A DNA stretch of 64,000 nt, from the NCBI GenBank assembly GCA_016839705.1, contig JAEOTR010000046.1, forward strand, positions 1 through 64,000, in the 5' to 3' direction. The stretch is from Promethearchaeota archaeon. GTDB taxonomy: Archaea > Asgardarchaeota > Lokiarchaeia > Sigyniarchaeales > SOKP01. The notes below the pieces were generated by a model, which searched no databases, was not told where the DNA came from, and saw nothing but the letters and a program-made list of their open reading frames with translations. The first letter of the stretch is position 1. Each line of letters starts with the position of its first letter. This document shows positions 10,401-19,465 of this stretch, in pieces. Both the position numbers and the translations under genes were made by a program.

Positions 10401-10951
10401 TCAATAATTTCGTCTTGCATTTCCCAGTCAATAGCTCCTGCTTCACATTCTTTTTCACAGAGTTTACATGCATTTTTTGTTAAATATAAACATTTTTCTG
10501 CATCAATGACGGCTTTTCGTGGCACAGCTTGAGGAAAAGGAATATACACCGCTGTTCTTAACCCCATGTTCTCCTCAAATTCACTGGGTATCTTTTTCAT
10601 TGGGCACTTCTCACTACATGCTCCACACCCAGTACATTTATCCCAATCAACATATCGAGATTTTTTAAGGACTTTAACTTTAAAATTGCCTGCCTCACCA
10701 GATACTTCTTTTACTTCAGAGTAGGTAAGGAGCTCAACATTAGGATGTCTAGACACTTCAACCATCTTTGGAGCAAGAATACAGATGCTACAATCTAACG
10801 TAGGAAAAGTCTTATCTAATTGCGCCATTCTACCCCCTACGGAGGAGGTTTTTTCAACTAAAATTACGCGATATCCCTGCTCTCCTAGAGTTAATGCTGC
10901 TTCGATTCCACTAATACCTGCACCGATAATTAAAATATTGTTTTTTTTCAT
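7466..10951 (-). CDS. hdrA: Tandem HdrA-HdrA-MvhD fusion (flavin-based electron-bifurcating heterodisulfide reductase subunit A)
   Basis: Two FAD GxGxxG sites ('IIGAGISGIEAA', 'IVGGGIAGMSAA'), several ferredoxin motifs, and a C-terminal MvhD/FlpD module ('AFLCNWCSYAGADTCG...GADGVFIGGCHIGDCHY'). Confidence 0.92.
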   Translation of the reverse strand: MKKNNILIIGAGISGIEAALTLGEQGYRVILVEKTSSVGGRMAQLDKTFPTLDCSICILAPKMVEVSRHPNVELLTYSEVKEVSGEAGNFKVKVLKKSRYVDWDKCTGCGACSEKCPMKKIPSEFEENMGLRTAVYIPFPQAVPRKAVIDAEKCLYLTKNACKLCEKECEAGAIDWEMQDEIIEYNVASIICATGFDLLDPSVLDRYHYGEYPNVITAMQYERLLSASGPTEGELLRPSDKEHAHNIGFVSCVGSRNMDLCPYCSKFCCMYQTKEGVVTREHSPDTKVTIFFNDSRVIGKNQEEFIERAKDEYGLIYYRGIPGDVRENPENHNLYVKHANLDTGDVEVSEFDLVVLANAVIPRKDAKQLAEILGIEQNELGFFKTMDSTEDLRSTKEGIYVTGSCQSPDDIANSVAKAGGAAALAATYAVPLSDEEKKVELPPLKIINPKDDPRIGVFICRCGINIAGYMDIPTLVEYAKTLPNVVFSMENKYSCSQLTQDIIKEKIEELNLNRVVVAACTPRTHEPLFQKTIREVGLNEYLFNFVSIRELDSWVHMNDNPRATDKAKDLVRMGVARVAAQKAELKIKGNVIPEALIVGGGIAGMSAALEIANKGFKVHLVEKDEKLGGQLNLIYKINFDRIDSKEFLEAKLKEFNEQKNITVYLNSEVVDVKGSIGDFKVGIKNHTEEKNITLNVGTIIAATGAYEYKPNGWYHYGEIDNVMTQLELSEKLRNNGLKDGETLVFIHCVGSRQPEGGNGVSYCSLICCSESIRHALYVRETYPNSTIYVLYRDIRVGTDEEPYYWKARENVNYIRFNEYPTVDPINDKLKVNVKDILTQTDLSIEADKVVLSTPLMPHDTQKLGEMIKCARDQNGFFLEAHVKLRPVDFATDGIYLAGTCHGPKGIADSISQGRGAAAHALIPLISGEVENEPLISVVDPALCIACQKCEEVCNFGAIGVNFDNDILVSESNPLLCKGCGDCSAACPAGAITMSHFADNQIYPMIREAVKGEYIDERPRIVAFLCNWCSYAGADTCGVSRFQYPTNIRPIRVMCTGRIPKSFILQAFLEGADGVFIGGCHIGDCHYLEGNYDMLQRYNELKDILESVGINSDRYRLEWVSASEGKRFSQVVTEFVNLVKELGPLSKTGDKIEKKQKAKEGA

Positions 10952-10970
10952 GATTTCTTTATTTCCTTAA

Positions 10971-11535
10971 TTTTTTGTTTTAAATTGTGTAATAATACCA
11001 ATTTATTAGAAATATTTTATTGAATTTGAAAATTGTTTTTCAGTTTGATAATATAATATTAAATAATTAATTAAATCAATTAATGATTATCTCCGACAGA
11101 ATTCTATATAAATATTTTGTTAAACGACTAATTTTATTAAGATAATATCGAATTTTTAGTAGATGTGTGAATTATTGATCATAATTTTAGTAGAAAATTA
11201 TTAATTTTGCTCATCTACCAATTAATCATCAGTAGTAAATTCGAGTAATAAAACTGTCAAAAAATTAGTGAATACTGACTTTTTTGTGTATTAATAGGAA
11301 TAACTCACGAAATTGAAAAAACTAGTCTTGACCTAGATAATTCTCTTTTTCGATTTAATATTCAACTCAAAATAGATAAGAAAAATTGATAAGAAATTGA
11401 AGATTTTAATATTCAAAGTATAAACTAGTTATTATCTCTGTAATAAAAAGTTATAATTAGTATAATATCTGTATAATAAACCAAATTATAAGATAAAATA
11501 TGAAAAATTAATTGAGATACTTGCATTATTAAATA
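10971..11535. promoter_or_regulatory. Long AT-rich divergent intergenic region between the hdr/met operon and the COG2229-type GTPase, with direct and inverted repeats
   Basis: About 0.55 kb without a good ORF; TTTTAGTAGA repeated at 11154 and 11185; GTAGATG (11159) and CATCTAC (11212) form an inverted repeat. Confidence 0.4.
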
Positions 11536-12231
11536 ATTGGTGAAACTAACATTAAAATCGTCGTATCAGGTCCTTTGCAGTCGGGTAAGTCAAGTTACAT
11601 AAAATATCTAGATAATAATGCTCTAAATGTAGAAGCGAAGGGTAAAGACGAGAGATATTATACTGTGGGGATGGATTTAGGTTCGATAAAACTGAACGGA
11701 TTTGATTGCTATCTGTTTGGAACTCCAGGACTCCTTAGATTCTCAGTAATGAGAAATATAGTAACAAGTGGAAGTGATGGCATAATTTTCATATTTGATT
11801 CAGTTCATCCTGAAAAGGATGATAGTGCAATCGTCATTTTAAATTCTGTTAGGAAATTATTGCCTACCAATATTCCTGTTGTTTTTTTAGCTAACAAGCA
11901 GGATGTCGAGGGTGCTCGCCCCCCAGAAATAATTCGTCAGCAAAATTATTTACCCGAAAACAGTAAAATCTTTCCGACAAGTACAACAACTGGCCTAAAT
12001 ATTAAAGAATCAATAACCCATTTGGTGAATATTATTTATGAGGAATATTCATCACTTATACAAGTACTAAGAACTCATGAAAATGATATTCCTGGACTTG
12101 CTGAAGAATTAAAAAAAGATAGTATAGAAATTAAAAATTTGTTGAATAATCTTGAAATCAAGAGATTTATCGAAGTAGACAGAGTCCAAAAAACCTATAA
12201 AGTTCGATCAGGATTAAAATATTTAGTTTAA
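11536..12231 (+). CDS. COG2229/SRPRB-like small GTPase with C-terminal extension; start revised upstream of the tracked TTG (11575)
   Basis: G3 'FGTPGLLRF', G4 'LANKQD'; the frame upstream of 11575 encodes IGETNIKIVVSGPLQSGKSS, a complete P-loop, back to a TAA at 11530. Confidence 0.75.
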   Translation: MGETNIKIVVSGPLQSGKSSYIKYLDNNALNVEAKGKDERYYTVGMDLGSIKLNGFDCYLFGTPGLLRFSVMRNIVTSGSDGIIFIFDSVHPEKDDSAIVILNSVRKLLPTNIPVVFLANKQDVEGARPPEIIRQQNYLPENSKIFPTSTTTGLNIKESITHLVNIIYEEYSSLIQVLRTHENDIPGLAEELKKDSIEIKNLLNNLEIKRFIEVDRVQKTYKVRSGLKYLV

Positions 12232-12237
12232 CTTTTT

Positions 12238-14109
12238 TTAAACAATTTCGAGCGGTGAAACTTCATCTATTTCAAATTTATGTTGAAACTCAATTAATTC
12301 AGAGTTCTGTTGATTAAGAATATCCCAAAAAAATGAGGGTATATTGATTTCTTTTTCGTAGTTAGCTCTTATTCTTTTAAATTTCTGTAGAAGTTTCTCA
12401 ATTCGTATAGAAAATTGCTCAATATATTCATTTTCTTTATAAACTTTATTTAAATATTGCTTAAACAGATTTCTTAGATCTTTATATTTTGGGATATAAC
12501 CTATTGGTGTTTTAATGGCATCATAATCCCCGTGTGTCCTTCCTTCTGCCCAGATTACCCAACATAGTTTATCTAATATGCCGTTAAGATATTTATTGTC
12601 TTTACTTTTAAGAAAATAATTCATTGCGAATACTTTTGGAGGATAAGCTAAATCATTTCCAAATTTCTGATGGTTTTTAAAATAATTCCCTAATGGTACA
12701 ACTATAAAATCTAAATTTGCCATTGGTTGTGCGTTTCTGATTCCTTCTGTACCTAAGGTCTGTGCGGTGGTTTCAGATTCTATCGTGGCACCTAAGAACA
12801 CTCCATGCTCCCAATTAAGACTTTCCACTACTGGTGGCATTGTATCGCTATCTCGCCCACCATAGAAAATTCCGTTGATCGGTACACCTATAGGGTTGTG
12901 AAGATTTGGATCAGCGTTAGCTAATTCTTCAATACGGATTGTATAACGAGCATTAGGGTGTGCATGTGGGATCTCTATGCCATCAGTATCTTTTTTTCCT
13001 TTTCTCCATTTCCCAGAGAAATTCACACCCTCCTCTGGAATGATTCTTCCATCTCCAATCCAGTATGGTAACTTATCTTTGATTAACACATTTGAAAAAA
13101 TTGTTTCCCTAGGAGTTGTAATAGCCTCAAAGATAACTGGATCATTGTGTGAGTTAACATCCTTGATGATTCCAAATATCCCTCTTTCAATATTGACAGC
13201 ATGAGCATATCCATCTTCCCATTTCCGTAGATATGCAATATCATCTCCTAAGATAGTTTGACCAGGTAGCATTGCCGTAGCCGTTTTTCCACAACCCGAA
13301 GGATAAGCACCACAAGCATAAGTAATCCGATTTTTCCCTTTCGGGTGTATACCTAAAATAAAATAATGTTCTGCTAACCAGTCTTCGTTATTTGATTTAT
13401 TAATTGCTAGCCTTAACGCAAGTTTCTTCAAGCCAAGTGAATTACCGGCATATTGATTAAAGCATGATAAAACTCTATTCTCTTGCAAATCGATATAGAT
13501 CCTACGTTTGGTAAGATCTTCAGTAACAGGTGGAATTCCTGCCAATTTTCCACCGGAATGAATAAAATAGAAGAATTCATTGGAGCCTTTTAAATTTTTA
13601 AATTCTTCATAACCAGATCTATAAAGAAGATCTTCTGAATGAGCAACATAAAAAGAATCAGTCAGCTGTAGCGCAAGAATGGAAAATACAGAATTTTTTG
13701 GGCCTAAACAGAAAAATCGTATTAAACACTCACGATTTTTCATACACCCGTCCATAATTTCCATAATTTCTTCAAGCCCTTTTTCTCTATCTATTGTATT
13801 TATCCAAGGACTGGCATACTCACCTTTAGGGATTAATATTCTTGTATTTTTCTTATCTCTTGCCTGATCATGGTTTGACATTGTAAAGAACCCATCATAA
13901 TGGATAGTATGTCCTTCAATCTCCAATATTGCTTCTTCGCCAATTTCAATAGCCTTTAACCGAACGTATTCAATATCTTCCTCTGAGTCTGTAATTACCG
14001 TAATTTTTGCTGGCTTACATAGACTAACAAAATCTTTTACAATTTTTAAAATATGATTATTGTTTAAGGCCTTCAATTTTTCTAGATTGGGTAAATCTAT
14101 TCTCTCCAT
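12238..14109 (-). CDS. pckG: Phosphoenolpyruvate carboxykinase (GTP)
   Basis: P-loop 'GAYPSGCGKTATAMLPGQTILGDDIAYL'; 'RDSDTMPPVVESLNWEHGVFLGATIESETTA'. Confidence 0.93.
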   Translation of the reverse strand: MERIDLPNLEKLKALNNNHILKIVKDFVSLCKPAKITVITDSEEDIEYVRLKAIEIGEEAILEIEGHTIHYDGFFTMSNHDQARDKKNTRILIPKGEYASPWINTIDREKGLEEIMEIMDGCMKNRECLIRFFCLGPKNSVFSILALQLTDSFYVAHSEDLLYRSGYEEFKNLKGSNEFFYFIHSGGKLAGIPPVTEDLTKRRIYIDLQENRVLSCFNQYAGNSLGLKKLALRLAINKSNNEDWLAEHYFILGIHPKGKNRITYACGAYPSGCGKTATAMLPGQTILGDDIAYLRKWEDGYAHAVNIERGIFGIIKDVNSHNDPVIFEAITTPRETIFSNVLIKDKLPYWIGDGRIIPEEGVNFSGKWRKGKKDTDGIEIPHAHPNARYTIRIEELANADPNLHNPIGVPINGIFYGGRDSDTMPPVVESLNWEHGVFLGATIESETTAQTLGTEGIRNAQPMANLDFIVVPLGNYFKNHQKFGNDLAYPPKVFAMNYFLKSKDNKYLNGILDKLCWVIWAEGRTHGDYDAIKTPIGYIPKYKDLRNLFKQYLNKVYKENEYIEQFSIRIEKLLQKFKRIRANYEKEINIPSFFWDILNQQNSELIEFQHKFEIDEVSPLEIV

Positions 14110-14275
14110 CTGAGTTCTATCTACAATTTTTCTGTAATAATTATTTCAATTGATTGTTAATGTGTTATTTGAAATCTTGTAGCTTTATTAATTTTATCGA
14201 CTCGTATATTCCTATTCTTAGAAATAGAGATTATGTATTCATAAAATTAAAATAAAAAAAAAAGGAAAAAAAAAA

Positions 14276-15865
14276 CTACATTCCTGGTGATTTAGAGCCT
14301 TTTGAGTTAATAATTCGATCTATTCGTAATATAAGGTTGGCTAATTCGCTTCCAGATTTGATTATATGGTTAACTAATTCAGCAGGTTCAACGATTCCTT
14401 TATTATAGTTATCCTCTATCGTATTAGTGATGGTATCAATTCCAATCCATTTATCAGTATCTGTTTTGTGAGCGGCTCTTAACTCGGTGAGTTTTTCTAT
14501 TTCTTCAAAACCCGCATTTTGGATTAATGTTTTAGGGATTTCTTCAAGTGCTAAGGCAAAAGCTGAGACTGCAAGTTGTTCCTTTCCACCAATTTGATTC
14601 GCATATAATCTAACTTGTTTAGCAAGTTCTATGTAAATCGCTCCACCACCAGCTACAACTGTTTTCGTGTCCATTACTTTTGCTATTACTGATAGTACAT
14701 CGTTTAATGAGACTTCTGCTGTACTAAGAATCTTATCGAGACCCCCTTTAAGTAAAATAGAAACTGATTTTGGATTTTTACATCCTGTTAATAGTGTATA
14801 CTCATCATCACCAATTTTTTCAAATTCTACCTTTGAGGCAAATCCTAAGTCATCTTCGGTTAAGGAGGTTAAATCGTCCACCAATTTTGCATCGACGGCT
14901 TTTAGAATTGATTTATAGTCGCTCTCCCCTACATTTTTAATGGCAGCAATTCCATCTCTAGCTAAATACGCACCAAATTTGTCAGAAATATCGCTACTAT
15001 TTATTACTACATTAACTCCTAGATCCTTAAAGATCTTCATATAATCAAGCAGAATTTTCTCTTCTTGGTCCAAAAATCTTTGAATTTCACTAGGACTAGA
15101 AATTTTGACTTGAGCATCAAACTCAGTTTTTTTCACATCTAATTTTCGTCTAATTACCGCGATCTTGGCATCTTTTATGACTTCAGGCATCATCGAATTA
15201 ACTTTTTCCTTTTGGATATATACACCGTTAATCAACTCTGTATCTTTTAGAGACTTACCGGGGGCTTTTACAATTTTCACATTAGAAACTTTATTAAAGG
15301 TTTTTCCATCATCATTGGATATATGCTTCACCGCTTCCAATGCTAAACTTGCGAAAAAATCCTTAAGTGTAGAAATTCCCTTAGCATTCATTGCTGTTTT
15401 AGCGACGTTTATTAAAACTTTATCATCATCCTTAGAAATTGTTTCAGCTATATTTTTGATTATTTCAAGGGATTTATCCATAGCTAATTTATACCCATGA
15501 ATAATCGGTTTAGGGTGGATACCTTGTTCAATTAAATCTAAAGCGTTATTTAATAATGCAGCAGAAAAAATTACTACAGATGTAGTCCCGTCTCCTATCT
15601 CCTCATCCATTGATTTGGCTACATTGACCATCATGTTTGCTGATATGTTTTCAATGTCAAGATTTTTCAATATCTCAGCACCATCGTTAGTAATCGTAAC
15701 ATCACCTAATGAATCAACCAACATTTTTGACATACCCTTAGGTCCCAGAGTTGATCGTACAGTCTCAGAAATTGCAACCATTGCTGAAATATTTTGTTTA
15801 CGAGCTTCTTTCTCTTGAATTTCTTCTGTTCCCTCTCTTAATATGATAATCGGAACGCCAGACAT
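14276..15865 (-). CDS. Thermosome (group II / TCP-1 chaperonin) subunit
   Basis: 'VRSTLGPKGMSKMLVDSLGDVTITNDGAEILKNLDIE...DEEIGDGTTSVVIF...VVAGGGAIYIEL'. Confidence 0.95.
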   Translation of the reverse strand: MSGVPIIILREGTEEIQEKEARKQNISAMVAISETVRSTLGPKGMSKMLVDSLGDVTITNDGAEILKNLDIENISANMMVNVAKSMDEEIGDGTTSVVIFSAALLNNALDLIEQGIHPKPIIHGYKLAMDKSLEIIKNIAETISKDDDKVLINVAKTAMNAKGISTLKDFFASLALEAVKHISNDDGKTFNKVSNVKIVKAPGKSLKDTELINGVYIQKEKVNSMMPEVIKDAKIAVIRRKLDVKKTEFDAQVKISSPSEIQRFLDQEEKILLDYMKIFKDLGVNVVINSSDISDKFGAYLARDGIAAIKNVGESDYKSILKAVDAKLVDDLTSLTEDDLGFASKVEFEKIGDDEYTLLTGCKNPKSVSILLKGGLDKILSTAEVSLNDVLSVIAKVMDTKTVVAGGGAIYIELAKQVRLYANQIGGKEQLAVSAFALALEEIPKTLIQNAGFEEIEKLTELRAAHKTDTDKWIGIDTITNTIEDNYNKGIVEPAELVNHIIKSGSELANLILRIDRIINSKGSKSPGM

Positions 15866-16078
15866 ATTTTTTCACGATATTATAATTTTTTTTAGTATTA
15901 AAAAAGTAAATTGTAACTTTTTATTTATATAGATCCCTAAGTCATAAATTTATTTGAATTTTATGAATTTTTAAAAAAAATAAAATATTCATATCTAGTC
16001 CTAACCAGGAAAAACAATGATATTTCTAATTAATAGTTATTAAAATAAACAAATTCACAGTTGATTCTTATTAAAAAC

Positions 16079-16537
16079 TCAAATTTCTACAAAAGAAGTG
16101 TTCTTGTATTCCTTAAGAATCATATTTGAATTTGTTCTTGTAATGTACTCTTTTTTGTTCAGTTCCCTTATGAAACTATGAATATCTTCTGCTTCTTGAA
16201 ATCTACATACTAAAGCTGCAGATTGTTCTCCTGTGGTGTGGAAAACGCTACAAACTTCGGGAATTTGAGAGATTTCACTAAGGATCTCTTCAGTAAACTT
16301 TCCATCACAGTTGATTCTAATCAGAAAAGATAATTTATATCCTAATTTAACATTGTTTAATCTTAAAGTATATCCTTCTATAATACCATTATCTCTTAAT
16401 TTAGAAATTCTGTTATGAATTGTCCCAATAGATATTCCCAACCTATCTTGAATTTCTCTGTAACTCGTCCTGGCATCTTCTTGTAATATTCTTATAATGT
16501 TTTTGTCTATGTCATCGAGAGCTTTCTCTTTTTTCAC
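16079..16537 (-). CDS. Lrp/AsnC family transcriptional regulator
   Basis: 'LDDIDKNIIRILQEDARTSYREIQDRLGISIGTIHNRISKLRDNGIIEGYTLRL' HTH plus AsnC domain. Confidence 0.92.
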   Translation of the reverse strand: MKKEKALDDIDKNIIRILQEDARTSYREIQDRLGISIGTIHNRISKLRDNGIIEGYTLRLNNVKLGYKLSFLIRINCDGKFTEEILSEISQIPEVCSVFHTTGEQSAALVCRFQEAEDIHSFIRELNKKEYITRTNSNMILKEYKNTSFVEI

Positions 16538-16648
16538 AGAAGATCAACCCTTTCATAATTTAATATCTGCATTAAAACCAATATATTTTATTTTAAAAAA
16601 TATATAAAACTTTAGAAAAATCTCGCATTTGATGAAAATTGTTTAAAT

Positions 16649-17071
16649 TTATTTCTCATAAATGTCGTTTGGATCAAAAATTCTTGTACTATTCACCCTA
16701 AATTGCCCCTTGTCTAAAGTTTTATAAAAACACGAATAATACCCTTTATGACAAGCAGCTTTAATTTGTTTAACCTTTATTAAAATGGAATCATTATCAC
16801 AATCTGTTATAAAATCTTTAATCTCCTGAACGTGACCACTTGTTTCCCCTTTTTTCCACACTTTCTGTCGAGATCTTGAATAGTAGTGAGCCCACCCTGT
16901 TTCTAAAGTCTTCTCAATCGCTTGTTTATCAGCATAAGCAAGCATTAACACTTCATTACTAACTTCATCCTGTGCAATTACTGGTATTAGATTACCTTCA
17001 AGTTTCGAGAAATCTAATTGATCTATAATTTTTCCAATTTCAGTATGAGAAAATTTTTTCATAGTTATCAA
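16649..17071 (-). CDS. hisI: Phosphoribosyl-AMP cyclohydrolase
   Basis: 'VLMLAYADKQAIEKTLETGWAHYYSRSRQKVWKKGETSGHVQEI...DCDNDSILIKVKQ...ACHKGYYSCFYK'. Confidence 0.95.
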   Translation of the reverse strand: MITMKKFSHTEIGKIIDQLDFSKLEGNLIPVIAQDEVSNEVLMLAYADKQAIEKTLETGWAHYYSRSRQKVWKKGETSGHVQEIKDFITDCDNDSILIKVKQIKAACHKGYYSCFYKTLDKGQFRVNSTRIFDPNDIYEK

Positions 17072-17128
17072 AATTTATTATTTTGTATATATTTTGTTTA
17101 GTATCGAATATAAATAGATGAAGGAAAA

Positions 17129-18223
17129 ATGGGTAACAGCTTTAAACTTGACCCTTGGGGTTCTTCTGCACTTGCTGAAGAAGATTATACAAGATTAATT
17201 AAAGAGTTTGGAATTGAAGAGATTGATGATGCAACAAGGCTAAAAATGAATGATAATCGATTCATCAGAAGAAAAATTATGTTTGGGCATCGAGATTTAC
17301 AATATGTTTTTAAAGCAATCGAATTAGGACAACCCTGGGCGGTCATGAGTGGAATTAAGCCTTCAGGTCCTTTTCATCTAGGAACTTTAACAACAGCATT
17401 AGAAATTGTTGAATTCCAAAAAATGGGGGCGAAGGCATACTATTGCATAGCTGACGTCGAATCATGGGAGGATAATGGAATTCCATGGGAAGAAGCAGAA
17501 GATGATGCTATTGATAATTTAGCAGATATTTTAGCACTAGGATTGGATCCAAAAAATGCGTATATTTGGCGTCAGAGTGAAGAACCAATTGTGAAAGATG
17601 TTGTCTATAGAGTTAGTAGATTAGTAACACAAAATATGTTAAATGCCATTTATGGCGAGAAGACATTCGGACTTTACTTATCAGCACTGATACAAGTGGG
17701 TGATATCATTTTACCACAGATTCAAGATGTACCCCAACCAACCATAGTTCCTGTTGGTATAGATCAAGATCCTCACATACGATTAACTAGAGACCTCACA
17801 CGTAGATATTATAAAAATTTTTTCTTACCAGGGGCAACCTATCATTTTTTACTAGCTGGAATTGATGGCTCCGAAAAAATGTCAAAAAGGAATCCCAATA
17901 GTATGTTTAATTTTAATGAATCAACTGAATCTATTGAAAGAAAAATTAAAGGTGCCTTAACTGGGGGAAGAAAAAATAAAGAAGAACAACAAAAATTAGG
18001 TGGAGACCCTAAAATATGCATGATATATAAAATATTAATGTATCATTTTGAAGAGGATGACGAAAAGTTAGCTTCGGATTATGCAATGTGTATTACTGGA
18101 AAACTTTTATGTGGAGAGCACAAAAGAGATTGTGTTCAAAAAGTGTTAAAATTTATAGAACTACATCAAAAAAGAAAGGAAAAATTAATAGATAAAGCTA
18201 AAGAATTGCTCAACATTGATTGA
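17129..18223 (+). CDS. trpS: Tryptophanyl-tRNA synthetase (archaeal type)
   Basis: HIGH-like 'SGPFHLGTL', 'GIDQDPHIRLTRD', KMSKR ('SEKMSKRNPN'). Confidence 0.92.
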   Translation: MGNSFKLDPWGSSALAEEDYTRLIKEFGIEEIDDATRLKMNDNRFIRRKIMFGHRDLQYVFKAIELGQPWAVMSGIKPSGPFHLGTLTTALEIVEFQKMGAKAYYCIADVESWEDNGIPWEEAEDDAIDNLADILALGLDPKNAYIWRQSEEPIVKDVVYRVSRLVTQNMLNAIYGEKTFGLYLSALIQVGDIILPQIQDVPQPTIVPVGIDQDPHIRLTRDLTRRYYKNFFLPGATYHFLLAGIDGSEKMSKRNPNSMFNFNESTESIERKIKGALTGGRKNKEEQQKLGGDPKICMIYKILMYHFEEDDEKLASDYAMCITGKLLCGEHKRDCVQKVLKFIELHQKRKEKLIDKAKELLNID

Positions 18224-18249
18224 TTACTGTTTACTGTTGAAAGTGAAAT

Positions 18250-19173
18250 TTAAATTAACTCTTTTAAGATTTTGGATAAGTCATCAAGGAAATCTGGGAA
18301 CTTCTCCAAAAAATCTTCCTTTTTATCTTCTTTGGTAGCAACCGATACAAAAAAAGGCTCTTTACCTATTTTTAATCTATGTAAGTATGAAAATAGCGTA
18401 AATTCTGACGTAGATATGTCATGGTCTAGTTCAAATGTTTCTTCCTCCATCCTTTTTAGTAAAAAGAGATGTTCTTTAATGGATTCTAATAACTCGACAT
18501 AAATTTCTGGCTCTATATCACTATAATATTCAGAAACGATAATACCGTTACGATCAAAAACAATTAAAGCTTGACTGTTGAATTCCTCTAAATAGTTCTC
18601 TAATAACTCAGATAATTCAAAGAATTTTTCGTCAAAAACAGAAAGTCCATATGAAACTAATTGAACGATGGAAATAATATCATAAATAGAGGTCTGTTGA
18701 AATAAAATTTTAAATGTTGAATATTTATCTAATAGCTTCTCTCTTAATTTATCTATATTCTGTAAAATTTCTGTGTTCCCTCTTAAATCAGGATCATATT
18801 TATGGAAGGTAATTATTAAGGGAATATCCATTTTGTTTTCGGCAAAAAATGTTAAAATTGCATCTAAATACTCAAGAGAGTTCTCGAACCTTTCGGTGTC
18901 TTGGATATCGATTACATAAATAAGTAGGTCAGTCGCATCAAAATATACATCTTGATATTGCATGTAGATTTCCCGGTAAGTCGATTGGCCTCCCATGTCC
19001 CAGAATATTGTGTTGTTTCTGAGGAAGTTCATTTTATGATACTCTACTCTAATAGTTGGCTTCAGTTGAACAATATCCTTTTGAAAATCATATTTTTTAT
19101 CTAAAGCAGTTAATATTGACGTTTTACCCGCATTATCCAAGCCCGAAATCACAACTTTTAATAAAGATTCCAT
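18250..19173 (-). CDS. Rag/Gtr-like (Arf-Rag type) small GTPase with C-terminal roadblock/longin-like domain
   Basis: G1 'GLDNAGKTS', G3 'WDMGGQSTYREIYMQ', G4-equivalent 'HKYD' (Rag HKxD pattern), about 110-aa C-terminal extension. Confidence 0.8.
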   Translation of the reverse strand: MESLLKVVISGLDNAGKTSILTALDKKYDFQKDIVQLKPTIRVEYHKMNFLRNNTIFWDMGGQSTYREIYMQYQDVYFDATDLLIYVIDIQDTERFENSLEYLDAILTFFAENKMDIPLIITFHKYDPDLRGNTEILQNIDKLREKLLDKYSTFKILFQQTSIYDIISIVQLVSYGLSVFDEKFFELSELLENYLEEFNSQALIVFDRNGIIVSEYYSDIEPEIYVELLESIKEHLFLLKRMEEETFELDHDISTSEFTLFSYLHRLKIGKEPFFVSVATKEDKKEDFLEKFPDFLDDLSKILKELI

Positions 19174-19465
19174 TAAATTTAACTCATAAACGTTTTTTAA
19201 CTTTAATAAAATAATAAATCATATCAATTTAAACTTCTTCGAATATAAAACCGAGTTTATAACATAATATTCTTCCTTTATTTGTTATATTGTCTGCTAT
19301 AATATCAAGATGCTATCTGAATATTACTCATATATGAATAATTTCATCTTTATTTGAGAATCTACTAAAAGAAAAGCGAATTGGAAGCAAATTAGATGAC
19401 ATATAAATGATATTTATATTTTTTAAAGGGAGTTCTGTCATTATATTCAATAATCTAATTTATAA

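Noticed and set aside
7466-10951. Selenocysteine (TGA) positions in HdrA/MvhD, as seen in some archaea
   Set aside because: The expected redox sites here are Cys-encoded and the ORF is uninterrupted.
15165-15500. Antisense ORFs over the thermosome gene (14667..14918, 15165..15500, 15615..15818)
   Set aside because: Mirror frames of a well-conserved chaperonin; no independent support.
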